This document shows, piece by piece, positions 16,167-24,858 of a stretch of DNA of 64,000 nt. Every line of letters starts with the position of its first letter. The stretch's first letter is position 1. Position numbers and translations under genes: made by a program. The notes under the pieces were generated by a model. That model was not told the DNA's origin. It was given only the letters and a program-made list of their open reading frames with translations, and did no database searches. The DNA is taken from the NCBI GenBank assembly GCA_022823185.1, contig JAJDXQ010000015.1, positions 1 through 64,000 on the forward strand, in the 5' to 3' direction. Origin of the DNA: Caldilineaceae bacterium (GTDB lineage: Bacteria > Chloroflexota > Anaerolineae > Caldilineales > Caldilineaceae).

Positions 16167-16985
16167 TTAGTCGTCAGACGTGGGAATGTTTTCGGGATCG
16201 AGGAAGGCGACATCACTTTCGTCATCCTCGAATCGGGTCATCCCGACTTCCTTTATTGCGCTGTCGGAAACCTTCTCCAGCGGTGTGTAGCTGGGGTGGT
16301 GCGCCTCGCGGTAGGGGTTGTTGCGGGCCGCGTTGTAGCAGCAGATCAGCGACCAGCGCGGGTTGTTCGAGCGGTTCTGGTCGGAGCGGTGGAGGATGTT
16401 GCAGTGGAAGAAGAGCGCGTCGCCCGGCTCCGCTTCGCAGTGGACCAACTCAAGGCGCTTTTCAGCTTCGAGGACGCGCTCCAATTCGGCGCCGGCCTGC
16501 TGTCCGGTTTCGACGTGGGTGATGCGGCCCATGTGGTGGGAGCCTTTGAGCACCTGCATGCAGCCATTCTCGCGCGTCGCCGGGTCCACCGCAATCGAGA
16601 CGCTCGACATCAGCGGATACAGCACATAGTTGTCGTACCAATAGCCGTAGTCCTGATGCCACGCCCAGGCGCCGCCGACCTCGGGGTCCTTGAGGATCAT
16701 CTTCGAATGGTAATGATATACCTCGCCGCCGAGCAGTTGTTCCATCGCATTGACGACGCGATTGCAACGGGCGTACATGCCGTAGATGCCGTTGCCGGGG
16801 TGGTTCCACAGCGTGAGGCGGACGGTGCCGCCTTCGCCGTCCTCGCGGCCGAAGGATTTCTGGTCCATCTGCCGGTCGGCGACGGCCGTGCGACGCAGCA
16901 GCTCGATCTCCTCAGCGTCGAAGAATGACTTGACGATCAGATAGCCGTCGTCGTGGTAGGTTTGGATCTGTTCTTGGGTAAGCAT
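16167..16985 (-). CDS. Phytanoyl-CoA dioxygenase (PhyH)-family oxygenase
   Basis: 272-residue Fe(II)/2-oxoglutarate-dependent hydroxylase. Unlike its neighbour at 14302 it keeps the full facial triad: His110 and Asp112 in W-H-Q-D and His199 in I-L-H-R-S-D-Q. Arg210 is the likely 2-oxoglutarate anchor, and G-S-H-H is at 149-152. Cytosolic. AAGGAATACATC lies before the ATG. Together with the 15118 dehydrogenase it could hydroxylate and then oxidise a small metabolite, but the substrate cannot be read from sequence. Confidence 0.9.
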   Translation of the reverse strand: MLTQEQIQTYHDDGYLIVKSFFDAEEIELLRRTAVADRQMDQKSFGREDGEGGTVRLTLWNHPGNGIYGMYARCNRVVNAMEQLLGGEVYHYHSKMILKDPEVGGAWAWHQDYGYWYDNYVLYPLMSSVSIAVDPATRENGCMQVLKGSHHMGRITHVETGQQAGAELERVLEAEKRLELVHCEAEPGDALFFHCNILHRSDQNRSNNPRWSLICCYNAARNNPYREAHHPSYTPLEKVSDSAIKEVGMTRFEDDESDVAFLDPENIPTSDD

Positions 16986-17060
16986 GATGTATTCCTTCTA
17001 TTCATACGGAGCCGGAATTGAGCCAACTGCAAATGGTGAAAGTCTGTGCTAGAGCCTAAT

Positions 17061-17549
17061 TCAGAGTTTCTTCTCCATCTCGACAACCATCACCGAAATC
17101 CCCTCAGGTTCTTCCTCTTTGCGGGACAACTCCCGGAATCCCTGTTTGTGGTAGAAGGCCATCCCCTTCTCATTCTGCGCCACTACCTCCAGGCGAAGTG
17201 CCTGCACGCCTGGAAAAGCCGCTATGCACGCATCCAGCAGTTTCAGTCCGATGCCCTGACGTAGGTGGCTGGGCAATACATACAAGCGTCCAATGTTTGC
17301 GATATCGTCACTTGGTTGGCTCGCCGTCAATAATCCAATTATGGCCCCGTCTTCGTCTTTCGCGACATCGAAATAGACATTCTCATTCTCTATCTCAGCG
17401 GCCAGCGTTTCAGGGCTGTGCCAGAGCGATGTTATTTTCCGGATCACTTCTAACGGGATGAACGATCGGTAGGTGTCGATCCAGGTATCGCTGAGAACTC
17501 GCTTTATCTCCTGTACCTCATCAACCTCGGCCGGCTGAATTAATATCAT
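17061..17549 (-). CDS. GNAT-family N-acetyltransferase
   Basis: 162-residue acetyltransferase. The acetyl-CoA loop is R-Q-G-I-G-L after L-Y-V-L-P-S, and motif B carries A-F-Y-H-K-Q-G-F-R-E. The E-x-x-x-Y-F-D-V segment and the I-G-L-L-T-A strand complete the fold. The reading frame is open to 17708, but ATG 17549 is preceded by AAAGGAGAGAAAGGG and the GNAT fold begins there. A short upstream ORF (17521-17733) overlaps this start in another frame, so translation may be coupled. Substrate unknown. Confidence 0.84.
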   Translation of the reverse strand: MILIQPAEVDEVQEIKRVLSDTWIDTYRSFIPLEVIRKITSLWHSPETLAAEIENENVYFDVAKDEDGAIIGLLTASQPSDDIANIGRLYVLPSHLRQGIGLKLLDACIAAFPGVQALRLEVVAQNEKGMAFYHKQGFRELSRKEEEPEGISVMVVEMEKKL

Positions 17550-17733
17550 CCCTTTCTCTCCTTTGAGACAAGGTTGAGTTGGAACTGATGGCTTCCCACC
17601 TGTCGTATATGTCCATTTCTGGCGCATCCCAGTCTGCGGCAAATGTCGCAAAGCGTGCTCGCAATTCGGCAGCCAGACGTGCGCAAATTCTTCGTTCACG
17701 CAGATCAATATGGCCTGAATTCGGAATCTTCAC
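17521..17733 (-). CDS. Small 70-residue ORF overlapping the GNAT gene, possible antitoxin-like protein
   Basis: A short basic reading frame starting at GTG 17733 and ending inside the GNAT gene's first codons (29-base overlap in a different frame). The middle reads L-R-A-R-F-A-T-F-A-A-D-W-D-A-P-E-M-D-I-Y-D, a block that looks conserved and resembles the C-terminal part of short antitoxin-like proteins I have seen in cyanobacteria and Chloroflexota. No matching toxin lies next to it. No strong ribosome site. Real but unassigned is my best reading; it could be an upstream regulatory ORF. Confidence 0.4.
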   Translation of the reverse strand: MKIPNSGHIDLRERRICARLAAELRARFATFAADWDAPEMDIYDRWEAISSNSTLSQRRERDDINSAGRG

Positions 17734-17777
17734 GACTATAGCAACTCCATTCCCTGCTCATTTGGGTGAAAGAATGT

Positions 17778-18365
17778 TCAGACGGTCTTGTTATGGCCTT
17801 CGGGCCACTCTTCTGGCGTAAAGGGCCAGTCGAGGTTGGCGCAGACGTCGCGCCAGCGTTCTTCCATGTCGGGCATGTAGAGGAGGGGGATCCATCCCTG
17901 GCGCAGGTAGATGCTGAGCGCGGGCAGGCGCCAGTCATCGGTGTTGAGGAAGATGTTCTTGTAGCCCCCCTCGAGCAGGCGGCGCACAACCGCACAGCAC
18001 ACAGCCATTCCCAGTCCCTTGCCCTTGTGTTCGGGATCTCCCGCCACCCAGCCCAGTTCGCCGCCAAAGGGGTGGATGTCCTGGGGCCTGTGGTTGGCCA
18101 TAGCCGTGGCGACGATCTTGCTGCTGGCCCGATGCTCGACCAGAAACCAGCCGTCTGGCAGGATATGCGACAGCCAGGGCTCCAGCATCTCGTCATTCCA
18201 GCGGGAAAACCCGGCCAGGTCCATCACGTCGTACCAGCCCGCTTCGTCGCCGGGCCGGTAGGTGCGCAGCGTATACCCAACCGGCACATGCACCGCCGGC
18301 GGCGAACCGAGCAGCTGCTCCGGCCAGATCATCTTCAGCTGTTCTTTCTTTCTCTCCTCGCTCAT
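17778..18365 (-). CDS. GNAT-family N-acetyltransferase (mycothiol-synthase-like fold)
   Basis: 195-residue GNAT protein with the acetyl-CoA motif H-K-G-K-G-L-G-M-A-V after L-G-W-V-A-G-D-P, and the C-terminal A-L-S-I-Y-L-R-Q-G-W. The N-terminal half (R-T-Y-R-P-G-D-E-A-G-W) is typical of the broad GNAT group that includes MshD-like enzymes. It begins five bases after the end of the sugar permease gene transcribed before it, so it is probably the last gene of ABC set A and may acetylate an imported sugar derivative (inference). Confidence 0.83.
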   Translation of the reverse strand: MSEERKKEQLKMIWPEQLLGSPPAVHVPVGYTLRTYRPGDEAGWYDVMDLAGFSRWNDEMLEPWLSHILPDGWFLVEHRASSKIVATAMANHRPQDIHPFGGELGWVAGDPEHKGKGLGMAVCCAVVRRLLEGGYKNIFLNTDDWRLPALSIYLRQGWIPLLYMPDMEERWRDVCANLDWPFTPEEWPEGHNKTV

Positions 18366-18370
18366 GCGAA

Positions 18371-19261
18371 TTATCCTTTGATTCCTGTAATCACAATCCC
18401 TTGCAAAAATGTGCGCTGGGTCACGAAGAAGATGGCAATTGGAACCAGAGTCGAGACGACTGTCATCGCCATCAGGTATTGGATATCGACCTCAGTGCGC
18501 CCTTTGAAGCGGCTCAGCCCCAGAGTGATCGTGAATAGCTGCGGTGAGTTGATGTAGATCAACGGTGCGAAGAAGTCATTCCAACTATACGTGAACTGAT
18601 AAATTGCCACAACGATCAGCGCCGGGCGCACCTGGAACAGGAGGATGCGCCAGAAGACCGCAAAACGGCTGCAGCCGTCAATGAGCGCGGCGTCATCCAG
18701 CTCGCGGGGGATTGTCAGAAAGAACTGGCGCAGGAGAAAGATGCTGAAGGCGTCGCCAAAGAAGAGGGGAACGACCAGCGGTTTGAAGGTATTGACCCAC
18801 TCCAACCAGCTGAAAATCATGAACAGAGGGATCAACGTTACCTGCATCGGCAGCATCATCGTACTCAGTACGATGACGAAAAGGATTGTACGGCCGGGAA
18901 ATTGGATGCGGGAGAAAGCAAATGCTGCGATGGAGCATGAAACGATTACGGCCACCACGTTGAGCGAGGCGACAAAGGCGGTGTTGGAAAAAAAGGTGAG
19001 GAAATCGCCCTTGAGCCAGGCCTCGACGTAGTTTGCCCAGCGATAGGTCGGCGGGATCCAGACCGGCGGGATTTTCCAGATCAGACTCTTCTCTTTGCCG
19101 GCGGTCAGCAGCATCCATACCCAGGGCGTGAGGAAGAGAGCCGCGCCAGGCAGCACCAGAATCCAGAGCCAGACCTGATGGACGGCGGAGCGCCACAGCG
19201 GCCCGGCGGGGCGGCTGTAGCCGAATCTCTTCTGTTCTACAAAGACGTTTTCAGTACGCAT
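18371..19261 (-). CDS. Sugar ABC transporter permease, MalG type (set A)
   Basis: 296-residue inner-membrane subunit of a carbohydrate importer. Six hydrophobic segments are visible. The EAA loop that docks to the ATPase reads L-D-D-A-A-L-I-D-G-C-S. The C-terminus ends in the MalG-family G-I-V-I-T-G-I-K-G. It pairs with the MalF-type subunit at 19344 and the binding lipoprotein at 20345. No ATPase gene is nearby, so a shared MsmK/UgpC-type ATPase elsewhere would be needed. The ribosome site is weak (GAGAG). Confidence 0.92.
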   Translation of the reverse strand: MRTENVFVEQKRFGYSRPAGPLWRSAVHQVWLWILVLPGAALFLTPWVWMLLTAGKEKSLIWKIPPVWIPPTYRWANYVEAWLKGDFLTFFSNTAFVASLNVVAVIVSCSIAAFAFSRIQFPGRTILFVIVLSTMMLPMQVTLIPLFMIFSWLEWVNTFKPLVVPLFFGDAFSIFLLRQFFLTIPRELDDAALIDGCSRFAVFWRILLFQVRPALIVVAIYQFTYSWNDFFAPLIYINSPQLFTITLGLSRFKGRTEVDIQYLMAMTVVSTLVPIAIFFVTQRTFLQGIVITGIKG

Positions 19262-19343
19262 TGTTGCGCTACTCTCTCGCTCTCTTTTCAGAAGTGAGTG
19301 GAGAGGGAAAATTCACCCACTGCCTGCGAGATCATTCCGGTCG

Positions 19344-20261
19344 TCACCTTGCCGCTTCTCCTTCGTAGTAGACCCACCGGCGCGACGAGTATTGGAATAT
19401 CAGAGTAAAGGTAATGATGATGGCAAAGAGGACCCAGGCTGCGGCCGAGGCATAGCCGAAACGGATCTGCAAAAAGGCCTTGCGATAAAGGAAGAGCACC
19501 ATGCTCAGTGTGGCGTTGTTGGGACCGCCCTCGGTCATGATGAAGGCCTGGGTGAAGAACTGGAACGCGTAAATGAGGCCGATGGTTACGTTGAAGAAGA
19601 TGGTGGGCGTCAACATCGGGATGGTGACATGCCAGAACTTGCGAATGCTATTGGCGCCGTCGATGGTGGCGGCCTCGTAGAGATGGGTGGGAATGCCCTG
19701 CAGGCCGGCGAGGTAGAGCAGCATGTTGGCGCCTACACCCCATACGCTCATGATTATCAGCGATGGCAGCGCCCAGGTCGACGAGTAGAGCCAGGACGGC
19801 CCTTCGACGCCGAAGATGTCCAGAAAGTTGTTGAGCAGGCCGGCGCGCGGGTTGAAGATCTGCAGCCAGAGCAGCGAGACCGCGACACCGGAGATAACGG
19901 TAGGCAAATAGTAGATGGTGCGCCAGATGCCCAGCCCGAGCAGCTTCTGATTCAGCACAAGGGCGATCATGAGCGCAAGGCAGGAACCGAGCGGAACCGT
20001 TGAGAAGGCATAGATAAAGGTCACCCGCAAGCTCTTCCAGAAGAGGTCCTCGCGAAAGAGGTCGCGGTAGTTGTCGAGGCCGACGAAGAACGTGCTGGTG
20101 AGCAGATCAGAGCGGAAGAAGCTCAAACCCAGCGAAAACAACATCGGACCCAAGACAAATGACAAAAAACCGATCATCCAGGGCAGCAGGCAGAGATAGG
20201 CAGTGATCAAGTCCTGCCGTTTCTGTGACGATCCCATCTTCCACTGCTGTGCGAGTCGCAT
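19344..20261 (-). CDS. Sugar ABC transporter permease, MalF type (set A)
   Basis: 305-residue permease with six transmembrane segments (first around residues 20-45) and the EAA loop Y-E-A-A-T-I-D-G-A-N-S. The start at 20261 follows GGAGAACC; an in-frame ATG eight codons in is possible. It forms the heterodimeric channel with the 18371 product. It lies 83 bases after the binding-protein stop, a gap filled mostly by a 13-bp hairpin. Confidence 0.92.
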   Translation of the reverse strand: MRLAQQWKMGSSQKRQDLITAYLCLLPWMIGFLSFVLGPMLFSLGLSFFRSDLLTSTFFVGLDNYRDLFREDLFWKSLRVTFIYAFSTVPLGSCLALMIALVLNQKLLGLGIWRTIYYLPTVISGVAVSLLWLQIFNPRAGLLNNFLDIFGVEGPSWLYSSTWALPSLIIMSVWGVGANMLLYLAGLQGIPTHLYEAATIDGANSIRKFWHVTIPMLTPTIFFNVTIGLIYAFQFFTQAFIMTEGGPNNATLSMVLFLYRKAFLQIRFGYASAAAWVLFAIIITFTLIFQYSSRRWVYYEGEAAR

Positions 20262-20294
20262 CGCCGTCAGGTTCTCCTACAGTTCGAGAACGGA

Positions 20295-20335
20295 AAGGAA
20301 GAGGAGTAAGGAGAACAGCCTCACTCCTCTTCCTT
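20295..20335 (-). terminator. Hairpin between binding-protein and permease genes (set A), attenuator-like
   Basis: A perfect 13-bp inverted repeat (arms 20295-20307 and 20323-20335, 15-base loop) sits directly after the binding-protein stop on the minus strand. No clear U-run follows, so partial termination or protection of the upstream mRNA from decay are both possible. Such hairpins commonly raise binding-protein levels over permease levels. Confidence 0.6.
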
Positions 20336-20344
20336 CCCCCTAAT

Positions 20345-21769
20345 CTACCCCATGCGTTCGAGCGTGGCGTGCTGAGCCTCAGTCACCTGTTGCGAGATGT
20401 CGACCAGGATGCTGACAGGCTCGGAGCCTTCAACGTAGATGGCCTCCATAGCGGGAACCAGGAGCTCTTCGGCCACGGACTGGAAGCGGAAGAGCTGCGG
20501 GCCGCGGGCCTCACCAGTCTTAAGCTGATCCACGATCACCTCCAGCTGGACCGGTTCGAGGCGTCCGTCGATCTCGCGCAAGAAGCCAGGCCACTTGTCG
20601 GCGGCGCTGGCGAGGCCGGGCAGACGGCCTGACCTGCGGGCCACATTGTCCTGGTACCACTCACCGGCGCCAATCCACTTGACCCACTCCCAGACATCGT
20701 CGTGGTTGCCGCGGTCGGCGACGCCTTTGTAGACGCACCACTGGTCGGGCGCACCCATGCAGACGCGGTCGACGGGGCCCGTAGGAATGTGATTGATGTC
20801 CCACGAGCCTTCTTCCATCTGATCGGCCAGGTCGAAGAACTGGTCGGCGCTGCGTTCGGCGAAAGCGACGATATCGGCGGGCAGCACGCCGGTCCACGTG
20901 TTGGGGATACCGGAAGCGTTCACCTGGTTCCTCTGCGCCAGGCAGTTGAGGTCCCACATGTTATGGCGAATCCACTCGAAGGCGGCCAGGGCCTCCTCCT
21001 CGCCGAGCATACAGTTCATCAAAGTCTCGTCATCCCGGACCATCCCGCCCCAGGCTTCGACATAGTAGAAGTAGCCCAACACGTAGCTGGGCCGCAGCTG
21101 CCCGCCCCAGCGGGTGATCTCGCCGTCGTCATTTTTCTTTGTCAGCGCGCAGGCGGTGGCCGCGCAGTCGTCGACGGTCCAATCCTGTTCGGGGTAGGCG
21201 ACGCCGAGCTCGTCGAAGGCAGGTTTGCTGTAGTAGACGCTGGTCACGTCGATGTTGGTCACCATCGCCATGCGGATCTGCGTGATCTGGTCCCAGCACT
21301 GGTCCCAACCGGCGGCTAGGAAGATGTCGTCGGCATCGGGGATGTCCTGATCGACCAGGGGCTGCAGGTCGAGCAGCTGCTGTTTTTCCGCCCAGGTGTT
21401 GATGATGGGCGGCCAGGTGGACATGACGTCCGGCGCTGTGCCGGCGGCCATGTTGGTCAGCACCTTGGTGGACCAGCCGTCTCCGTGCGGTTCCCAAAGG
21501 ATTTCAACTTCGGGGTGTTCCTCGTAGTAGCGGGGGAAGGCCTCGTCCTGGTGGTACTCAGCCCACTGTATGCCGGGCACATTGGCGAACCAGTCGAAGC
21601 TGGCAAAGCGGATCTGAGTCCTTTCGCCGCTTGCATCAGAGCCTGTCATGCTTTCCCCGGCTGCTGCGTCTCCGCCCGTGGCGGCCGGCGCGCAGGCGGC
21701 CAGTGCCGCAGTGCCCGCCAGTCCTGCTCCCAAATGCAACATTTCGCGTCGAGTTAAACGGTTGGACAT
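20345..21769 (-). CDS. Sugar ABC transporter substrate-binding lipoprotein, Tat type (set A)
   Basis: 474-residue family 1 (MalE-like) solute-binding protein. The N-terminus has a twin-arginine motif (L-T-R-R-E-M-L), a hydrophobic stretch and the lipobox L-A-A-C with Cys26, so it is probably exported folded and anchored outside the membrane. The mature part has the family's alternating alpha/beta lobes (for example V-L-T-N-M-A-A-G-T-A-P-D-V). Start is ATG 21769, preceded by AGAGGAGGAAC; the open frame to 21931 is ignored. The bound sugar is unknown. Confidence 0.92.
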   Translation of the reverse strand: MSNRLTRREMLHLGAGLAGTAALAACAPAATGGDAAAGESMTGSDASGERTQIRFASFDWFANVPGIQWAEYHQDEAFPRYYEEHPEVEILWEPHGDGWSTKVLTNMAAGTAPDVMSTWPPIINTWAEKQQLLDLQPLVDQDIPDADDIFLAAGWDQCWDQITQIRMAMVTNIDVTSVYYSKPAFDELGVAYPEQDWTVDDCAATACALTKKNDDGEITRWGGQLRPSYVLGYFYYVEAWGGMVRDDETLMNCMLGEEEALAAFEWIRHNMWDLNCLAQRNQVNASGIPNTWTGVLPADIVAFAERSADQFFDLADQMEEGSWDINHIPTGPVDRVCMGAPDQWCVYKGVADRGNHDDVWEWVKWIGAGEWYQDNVARRSGRLPGLASAADKWPGFLREIDGRLEPVQLEVIVDQLKTGEARGPQLFRFQSVAEELLVPAMEAIYVEGSEPVSILVDISQQVTEAQHATLERMG

Positions 21770-21860
21770 GGTAAGTTCCTCCTCTGGATAGTTGCTTGGC
21801 CATGCGCAAACAATGACAAACTGAGAAGACCACCGAACCGTCTGGATTCCCTCCTTCCCG

Positions 21861-22874
21861 TTAAAGCACACCCCCAACCTTTGCCGGCAGCCCCGTCCGA
21901 ATCGAATCCCAACAGGCCGACGCGGTGGCAATCACCTTCGCCCCCGCGACCTCGTCAATCAGGGGCCGCTTGTCCTCGCTCAAACACGATTCAAAGTGAC
22001 GCATATACCGCAGTACCTCCTGCCCGTGGCCGGCTTCATGCCTGAAGTCCAGTGACATCACCGGCTGGCCGTCGATCTTGTCGAGCACCACTCTGTCGTT
22101 GACAAAGGATCCCTTGTCACCGTAAATGCCCAACTCCTGCATCGGCAGCGGCGGCTCCACCAGTCCGTACACGGCCAGGATGCGGGCGATGACGCCGGAA
22201 CGGAAACGCAGATTGATCAGGAAATTGTCATGCTTGTCTGCTGGGTAGCGGTCGTCCATGTGGCTGCATGAAGCATATACGAATACCTCTTCGACATCGC
22301 CCAAAAACCAGCGCAACAGGTCGATTGGATGGCATGCTCCGCCATAGAGCCAGTCCTGCGGAGCTTCGTGCCGCCAGGCAGTGCGATCCATCACCGGGCG
22401 CATATCGTGGACATAGCTGGCTTCCGCAAACAACGGGCGCCCCAGATCTCCGTCTTCAAATAACCTGTGCGCAGCCATAAACCGCGGCACGAACCGGCTC
22501 GTCTGTCCGACCAGGAACTTGATGCCGCTGTCCCGCACCAACTGCACGACCCGCCTGGCCTGCTCCAACGAGACCACCATCGGCTTCGTGCAGATGATGT
22601 GCTTCCCGTTGGCGGCCGCGGCCTCGATATGCGCCATGTGCAGATGGTCGGGCGAATAGATGCCGACCACATCGATGTCGGGCCGGGCCACCAGTTCCTG
22701 GTAGTCCTCGGTGATGTACGGGATTCCGTGCTGTTTGGCCAGCCCTTGCAGTCGCGCGGCGTCGTTGTCGCACAGCGCGCGCACCTCCATCCGCGACGTC
22801 GCATCCTGGTTGATCGCAAGCATGTTTGCCCCCATTCCCAGGCCGATCACGCCTACGCCGATCTCTTTGCCCAT
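21861..22874 (-). CDS. Gfo/Idh/MocA-family oxidoreductase
   Basis: 337-residue dehydrogenase: Rossmann start G-V-I-G-L-G-M-G-A-N, catalytic block I-I-C-T-K-P-M-V with Lys, and H-P-I-D-L-L-R-W in the second domain. It is a clear paralog of the 29534 product (both have C-T-K-P-M-V, K-F-L-V-G-Q-T and H-D-M-R-P). ATG 22874 is chosen over the upstream TTG 22886 because the Rossmann strand begins there. It lies between ABC sets A and B. Confidence 0.9.
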   Translation of the reverse strand: MGKEIGVGVIGLGMGANMLAINQDATSRMEVRALCDNDAARLQGLAKQHGIPYITEDYQELVARPDIDVVGIYSPDHLHMAHIEAAAANGKHIICTKPMVVSLEQARRVVQLVRDSGIKFLVGQTSRFVPRFMAAHRLFEDGDLGRPLFAEASYVHDMRPVMDRTAWRHEAPQDWLYGGACHPIDLLRWFLGDVEEVFVYASCSHMDDRYPADKHDNFLINLRFRSGVIARILAVYGLVEPPLPMQELGIYGDKGSFVNDRVVLDKIDGQPVMSLDFRHEAGHGQEVLRYMRHFESCLSEDKRPLIDEVAGAKVIATASACWDSIRTGLPAKVGGVL

Positions 22875-22951
22875 CCTGCCCCCCAATATGGTATGCCGGT
22901 CTCCGCCTGAGCGGCTGACGAATAGCGCTGGATTCCAGCCTCTTCCCCCAA

Positions 22952-23836
22952 TCAGCCCTTTATGCCGGTCAACGCAATGCCCTTCACCAGGTTGCGCTGA
23001 AAGATGAAAAACACGATAAGCGGGGGAATCAAAGTAAGCAAAGAGCTGGCCATGACCTTGGAGTAGTCGAACCAGCCGAAGGAATTGCCGATGCCGCGCA
23101 GGGCGAGAGGAAGCGTGTAATTGCCGCCGTCGGTGATGGTGACGAGGGGCCAGAGATAGTCATTGAAAGTGGCCCTGAAACTGAAAATCGCCAGCACCGA
23201 AATAACCGGCTTCATCATGCCGACGATGATGCGCGTGTAGATGGTGAAGTCGCCGGCGCCGTCGATCTTGGCGGCGTCGTAGAGTTCGACGGGAATGCCG
23301 TAAACGAACTGACGGCAGAGAAAGATGCCGAAGGATGAGAATACTGAGGGAACAATCAGTACCCACAGCGTGTTGAGGAGCTCGAGCCTGTCCATGACGA
23401 CGTAGAGAGGGATTAGCAGGGTGAGGAAGGGCACCATGGTGGTCGAAAGCACGAAGTAGAAGAGAGGTTCGCGCAGGGGAAAGCGCAAGCGGGCGAAGCA
23501 GTAGCCGCCCAGCGTCGATGTGATGAGGACAGCGATCACGGTCGTGATTGTGACGAAGATGCTATTGAGGTAGGAGCGGGCGAGGCTGCCGCCCCCGATT
23601 TTGTGGGAGAGGACGACCTGGAATGCTTCGAGCGACCACGTCTCGGGCCAGAGTGTAGGGGGAATGCGGATGATGTCCGCGGGCAGCTTGAAGGCCGAGA
23701 GGACAAGCCAGGCGAAGGGGTACAGCATCAGGACGCCGCCGCCGATGAGGATGGCGATGAGCAGCCAGGTCTGCCAGCGAGTGCGCTGCCAGTAGGGCGT
23801 TGAGAGGCGGGAAACGGCGGTTGTGGTCGCGGTCAT
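22952..23836 (-). CDS. Sugar ABC transporter permease, MalG type (set B)
   Basis: 294-residue permease with six transmembrane segments, EAA loop Y-D-A-A-K-I-D-G-A-G-D, and the MalG-like C-terminus L-T-G-I-K-G. GGAGAAGCGCC precedes the start. It begins 12 bases after the MalF-type gene (23849), so the two are co-transcribed. Confidence 0.92.
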   Translation of the reverse strand: MTATTTAVSRLSTPYWQRTRWQTWLLIAILIGGGVLMLYPFAWLVLSAFKLPADIIRIPPTLWPETWSLEAFQVVLSHKIGGGSLARSYLNSIFVTITTVIAVLITSTLGGYCFARLRFPLREPLFYFVLSTTMVPFLTLLIPLYVVMDRLELLNTLWVLIVPSVFSSFGIFLCRQFVYGIPVELYDAAKIDGAGDFTIYTRIIVGMMKPVISVLAIFSFRATFNDYLWPLVTITDGGNYTLPLALRGIGNSFGWFDYSKVMASSLLTLIPPLIVFFIFQRNLVKGIALTGIKG

Positions 23837-23848
23837 GGCGCTTCTCCG

Positions 23849-24772
23849 TTAATAGTCCCAGGACCTGCGGCGGCGCTGAAGCTCGAAAAGCGTGGCGCTG
23901 AGCAGGATGACGAACATGGCGATGGAGACGGCGGCCCCGTATCCAAGGTTCAGCACCTCGAAACCGAGCTGGTAAGTGTACAGGGAAAGTGTACGCGTGC
24001 TGTGGCCCGGTCCGGGCATGAGCTGAAAGGGCTCGAACATCTGCATGGTGCCGATGATGCTGGTTACGACCTGGTAGGCCATGGCGGGCTGGATCAGGGG
24101 CAGAGTGACGGCGGTGAAGCGTTTCCAGGCGCTGGCGCCGTCGAGTTGGGCGGCCTCGAGCAGGCTGTCCGGCACCTCGTTGATGGCGGCGAGCAGGACG
24201 ATCGATGAATTGCCGAGGAAGATCCATACCACCATGAGTGTTATGCACCAGAGGGCCTGATCGGGGCTCCTTGAAAAGGGCTGTTCCGGTAGCCCGAGCG
24301 ATGCGAGGACGGCGTTAAAGGCGCCGCCATTGGTGCGGTAGAGCCATTTCCAGAGCAGGACGCTGACGACGCCGGGCATGATGACGGGTAGGTTGTAGAT
24401 GGCGAGCAGCGTGTACTGGTATACGGGGCGCAGGTGGCTGAGCGCGAGCGCGAGCAGGAGGGCGAGGCTGAGGGCGACGAAGATTTCGACGACTGAGAAC
24501 TGTACTGTGGTCCAGAGCGCGTCCCAGAAGCCGGCGTCGCCGAGCAGCTTGGCGAAATTGCGCGTATTGACAAAGACCGGTCTCTGGATGTAGTCCCAGT
24601 TGTGAAAAGAGAGCCAGATGGCGGTCCCGAAGGGGACGACGAACATGACCAGGTAAAAGACGGAGAGGGTGAAGGCAAAGCCCATCCCCAGCCAGCTGTA
24701 CTGAGAGAGCCAGGAACGCTGGGGTCGGACCGGCGCAGCGTCAGTTGGGCTGGATCCTGCTGTGACTGCCAT
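23849..24772 (-). CDS. Sugar ABC transporter permease, MalF type (set B)
   Basis: 307-residue permease, with the first transmembrane segment around residues 30-55 and the EAA loop L-E-A-A-Q-L-D-G-A-S-A. A short Pro/Ala-rich cytosolic N-terminus precedes it. It forms the channel with the 22952 product. Preceded by AAAGGGACTGC and by a GC-rich hairpin after the binding-protein gene. Confidence 0.92.
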   Translation of the reverse strand: MAVTAGSSPTDAAPVRPQRSWLSQYSWLGMGFAFTLSVFYLVMFVVPFGTAIWLSFHNWDYIQRPVFVNTRNFAKLLGDAGFWDALWTTVQFSVVEIFVALSLALLLALALSHLRPVYQYTLLAIYNLPVIMPGVVSVLLWKWLYRTNGGAFNAVLASLGLPEQPFSRSPDQALWCITLMVVWIFLGNSSIVLLAAINEVPDSLLEAAQLDGASAWKRFTAVTLPLIQPAMAYQVVTSIIGTMQMFEPFQLMPGPGHSTRTLSLYTYQLGFEVLNLGYGAAVSIAMFVILLSATLFELQRRRRSWDY

Positions 24773-24808
24773 GGCTGCAGTCCCTTTCAGATTTGCGGTA
24801 ACAGGTCA

Positions 24809-24853
24809 CGCGGCGGGCGGGACGGCCCGCAAAGACCGCCCCTGCCTGCCGCG
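24809..24853 (-). terminator. GC-rich hairpin between binding-protein and permease genes (set B)
   Basis: An imperfect inverted repeat of about 17 bp (CGCGGC/GCCGCG outer arms plus a GGGGCGG/CCGTCCC inner part) lies just after the stop of the set B binding protein on the minus strand. It occupies the same position as the set A hairpin and is attenuator-like. No U-run. Confidence 0.5.
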
Positions 24854-24858
24854 GAAGA

